Source of the DNA: Desulfovibrio sp.
GTDB taxonomy: Bacteria > Desulfobacterota > Desulfovibrionia > Desulfovibrionales > Desulfovibrionaceae
DNA: 6,957 nucleotides
Assembly (NCBI GenBank): GCA_031282465.1
Contig: JAITDR010000178.1
Location: forward strand, 1-6,957
Direction of reading: 5' to 3'
Shown here: positions 6,067-6,957 of the stretch, piece by piece
Layout: each line of letters begins with the position of its first letter
Numbering within the stretch: position 1 is the stretch's first letter
Translations under genes and position numbers: made by a program
Notes under the pieces: model-generated
What the model saw: the letters and a program-made list of their open reading frames with translations, nothing else
Databases searched by the model: none
What the model was told of the DNA's origin: nothing

Positions 6067-6095
6067 TTTATGCGCCTCCGGCCGACGCCTCTCAA
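6067..6095 (-). promoter_or_regulatory. Likely promoter of the nucleotidyltransferase-lipoprotein operon
   Basis: On the minus strand, TTGAGA (6090-6095, five of six) and CATAAA (6067-6072, four of six) are spaced by 17 bp. A transcript starting near 6060 would give a leader of about 34 nt containing the AGGA at 6036-6039. The operon would then be at least partly independent of xerD. Confidence 0.45.
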
Positions 6096-6151
6096 AGAGA
6101 ACTGCAGTAACAGCAATCGCAGGTGTAGGGGAATCACCGTCCTTCCGACGA

Positions 6152-6216
6152 CTCCCCGCATAAATGGGGGTGCAGGGGCATCATGCCCCTGCCGGGGTTT
6201 GGGGCAGCGCCCCAAA
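6152..6216. repeat. Cluster of three GC-rich hairpins, REP-like intergenic element
   Basis: Three inverted repeats sit head to tail. CCCC (6154-6157) pairs with GGGG (6166-6169) around 8 bases. GCAGGGGCAT (6172-6181) pairs with ATGCCCCTGC (6183-6192) with one base between. TTTGGGGC (6198-6205) pairs with GCCCCAAA (6209-6216) with AGC between. The segment between the last two, GCCGGGGTTTGGGGCAGCGC, is of a style often found scattered between genes in GC-rich anaerobes. No T-run follows on either strand. Likely roles are a dispersed repeat, a 3'-end stabiliser of xerD mRNA or an attenuator. Copy number cannot be seen from one window. Confidence 0.55.
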
Positions 6217-6240
6217 TTCTATGCCGCGTTTCCTTGATAC

Positions 6241-6261
6241 TCCGTTTCGGCCGAAAACGGA
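6241..6261 (-). terminator. Hairpin directly after xerD, weak terminator candidate
   Basis: TCCGTTT (6241-6247) and AAACGGA (6255-6261) form a perfect 7-bp stem around a 7-base loop containing CGGCCG. It begins 1 bp after the xerD stop codon. No U-run follows in the minus-strand transcript, so it may be an RNA-stabilising hairpin or may act together with the 6152-6216 cluster. Confidence 0.35.
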
Positions 6262-6262
6262 A

Positions 6263-6957
6263 TCAGCTTTTGTTCCTCGGATGATACAGGCGGTGGACGG
6301 CCGTCACGCGTTCCTGCTGCACATGCGTATAAATTTCCGTGGCCGTTATATCCGCGTGTCCCAGCAGAAGCTGCACGGAGCGCAGGTCCGCGCCGCCTTC
6401 AAGCAGGTGCGTGGCAAAGGAATGTCTGAAAGTGTGGGGAGAAATGTCCGCCTTGATCCCGGCTTGCAACGCGTAACGCTGCACCAGCTTCCACACGGCG
6501 ACGCGCGAAAGTGCCTTGCCGGAGCGGTTGAGAAAAAGTTCCGGCGCCTTGGGGGAGAACAGCGGCCGCCAATGTCGGATGTAGTCCGACAGAAACCCTG
6601 CGGCCTCGGCGTGGACCGGCGCGAAACGCTCTTTGGCCCCTTTGCCGAAGACACGCAACAGATTGGCCTGCGGGTCGAAATCCAGGGCGCGCAACGCGCA
6701 GAGTTCCGAAACGCGCAGCCCCGAGGCGTAGAGAAGCTCAAGCATGGTGCGGTCCCGAAAGCCGAGCTTGTCCGAGAGTACGGGGGCCGCCAGAATTGCG
6801 TTCATTTCCTCCCTGCTCAGGACCTCGGGCAGAGACCGCGCGAATTTGGGGTTTTCCAGAAAACGGGCCGGGTCTTCGTCGAGTTCGCCTTCTTCACGGG
6901 CAAAGGCGAAAAAACCGCGCAAGGCGGAAAGCCGTCTGGCCAGGCTGCGTTTCCCCA
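6263..6957 (-). CDS. xerD: XerD-type tyrosine recombinase, N-terminus cut by window edge
   Basis: The open frame runs from the right edge to a stop at 6263 (231 codons visible). At the edge it reads GKRSLARRLSALRGFFAFA, the end of the SAM-like core-binding domain. The catalytic domain holds all six tyrosine recombinase residues: Arg in ASGLRVSEL, Lys in FGKGAKER, His-x-x-Arg in PHTFRHSFATH, His in LLGHADI and the nucleophile Tyr (codon 6329-6331) in TEIYTHV. Spacing matches E. coli XerD (for example 24 residues Arg to Lys, 26 His to His, 9 His to Tyr). THVQQERVTAVHRLYHPR resembles the XerD end more than XerC. Family role: resolution of chromosome dimers at dif with XerC and FtsK. The TTG at 6922 is an internal codon, not the start. 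A phage or integron integrase is less likely given the XerD-like C-terminus. Confidence 0.92.
   Translation of the reverse strand, partial: GKRSLARRLSALRGFFAFAREEGELDEDPARFLENPKFARSLPEVLSREEMNAILAAPVLSDKLGFRDRTMLELLYASGLRVSELCALRALDFDPQANLLRVFGKGAKERFAPVHAEAAGFLSDYIRHWRPLFSPKAPELFLNRSGKALSRVAVWKLVQRYALQAGIKADISPHTFRHSFATHLLEGGADLRSVQLLLGHADITATEIYTHVQQERVTAVHRLYHPRNKS

Noticed and set aside
6027..6215. A 63-codon N-terminal extension of the nucleotidyltransferase, starting at 6215
   Set aside because: The extension translates the hairpin repeat and promoter region and has no homology to DHH proteins. The start at 6026 has an AGGA site, and the DHH domain begins right after it.
6920..6922. 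TTG as the start codon of the recombinase
   Set aside because: The frame stays open to the window edge with residues typical of the XerD core-binding domain, so the true start is outside.
1..6957. CRISPR array, tRNA or rRNA genes, insertion sequence ends
   Set aside because: No regularly spaced direct repeats, cloverleaf-like segments, rRNA-like stretches or transposase reading frames were seen on either strand.

Overview
The window looks like chromosomal DNA of a GC-rich, Gram-negative anaerobe. The best guess is a member of the Desulfovibrionaceae (Desulfovibrio and gut relatives). Three things point that way: a very long DHH-CBS-polyA-polymerase-type tRNA nucleotidyltransferase, a Desulfovibrio-style NlpC/P60 lipoprotein with two bacterial SH3 domains, and strong Shine-Dalgarno sites. 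This is inferred from gene families and base composition; no marker gene is present to prove it.

Layout. The left part (1 to about 1.9 kb) is accessory in character. A mazEF-type toxin-antitoxin module on the minus strand runs off the left edge. A small exported cupin protein lies alone on the plus strand (685-1125). A second minus-strand toxin-antitoxin module follows (1310-1835), a RelB/DinJ-type antitoxin with a YoeB/Txe-type toxin. Each module has its own sigma70-like promoter with a short inverted repeat at or near the -10, as expected for autorepressed modules. The mazF reading frame is cut by the edge and reads cleanly as the N-terminal third to half of MazF.

The right part (about 1.9 kb to the end) is core-like and entirely minus-strand. 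Reading with transcription from the right edge, xerD (tyrosine recombinase, N-terminus outside the window) is followed by a 236-bp gap. The gap holds a cluster of GC-rich hairpins resembling a dispersed REP-type repeat, and a plausible promoter. Next come the 906-residue tRNA nucleotidyltransferase-like gene and, 9 bp later, a murein endopeptidase lipoprotein whose ribosome binding site overlaps the upstream stop codon. The last two form a likely translationally coupled operon. A small hairpin at 1907-1928 may end it before the relB promoter.

How they may work together. xerD resolves chromosome dimers, the nucleotidyltransferase builds or repairs tRNA 3' ends, and the lipoprotein trims or recycles cell-wall peptides. 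All are housekeeping functions. The two toxin modules encode RNases (MazF cuts mRNA directly, YoeB at the ribosome) held in check by their antitoxins. I found no convincing new biological system. The most interesting points are the pair of toxin modules flanking an exported cupin, the RelB/DinJ-YoeB pairing, the multi-domain tRNA enzyme fused to a phosphoesterase and coupled to a cell-wall lipoprotein, and the hairpin repeat. Both edge genes, mazF and xerD, are incomplete only because the window ends.
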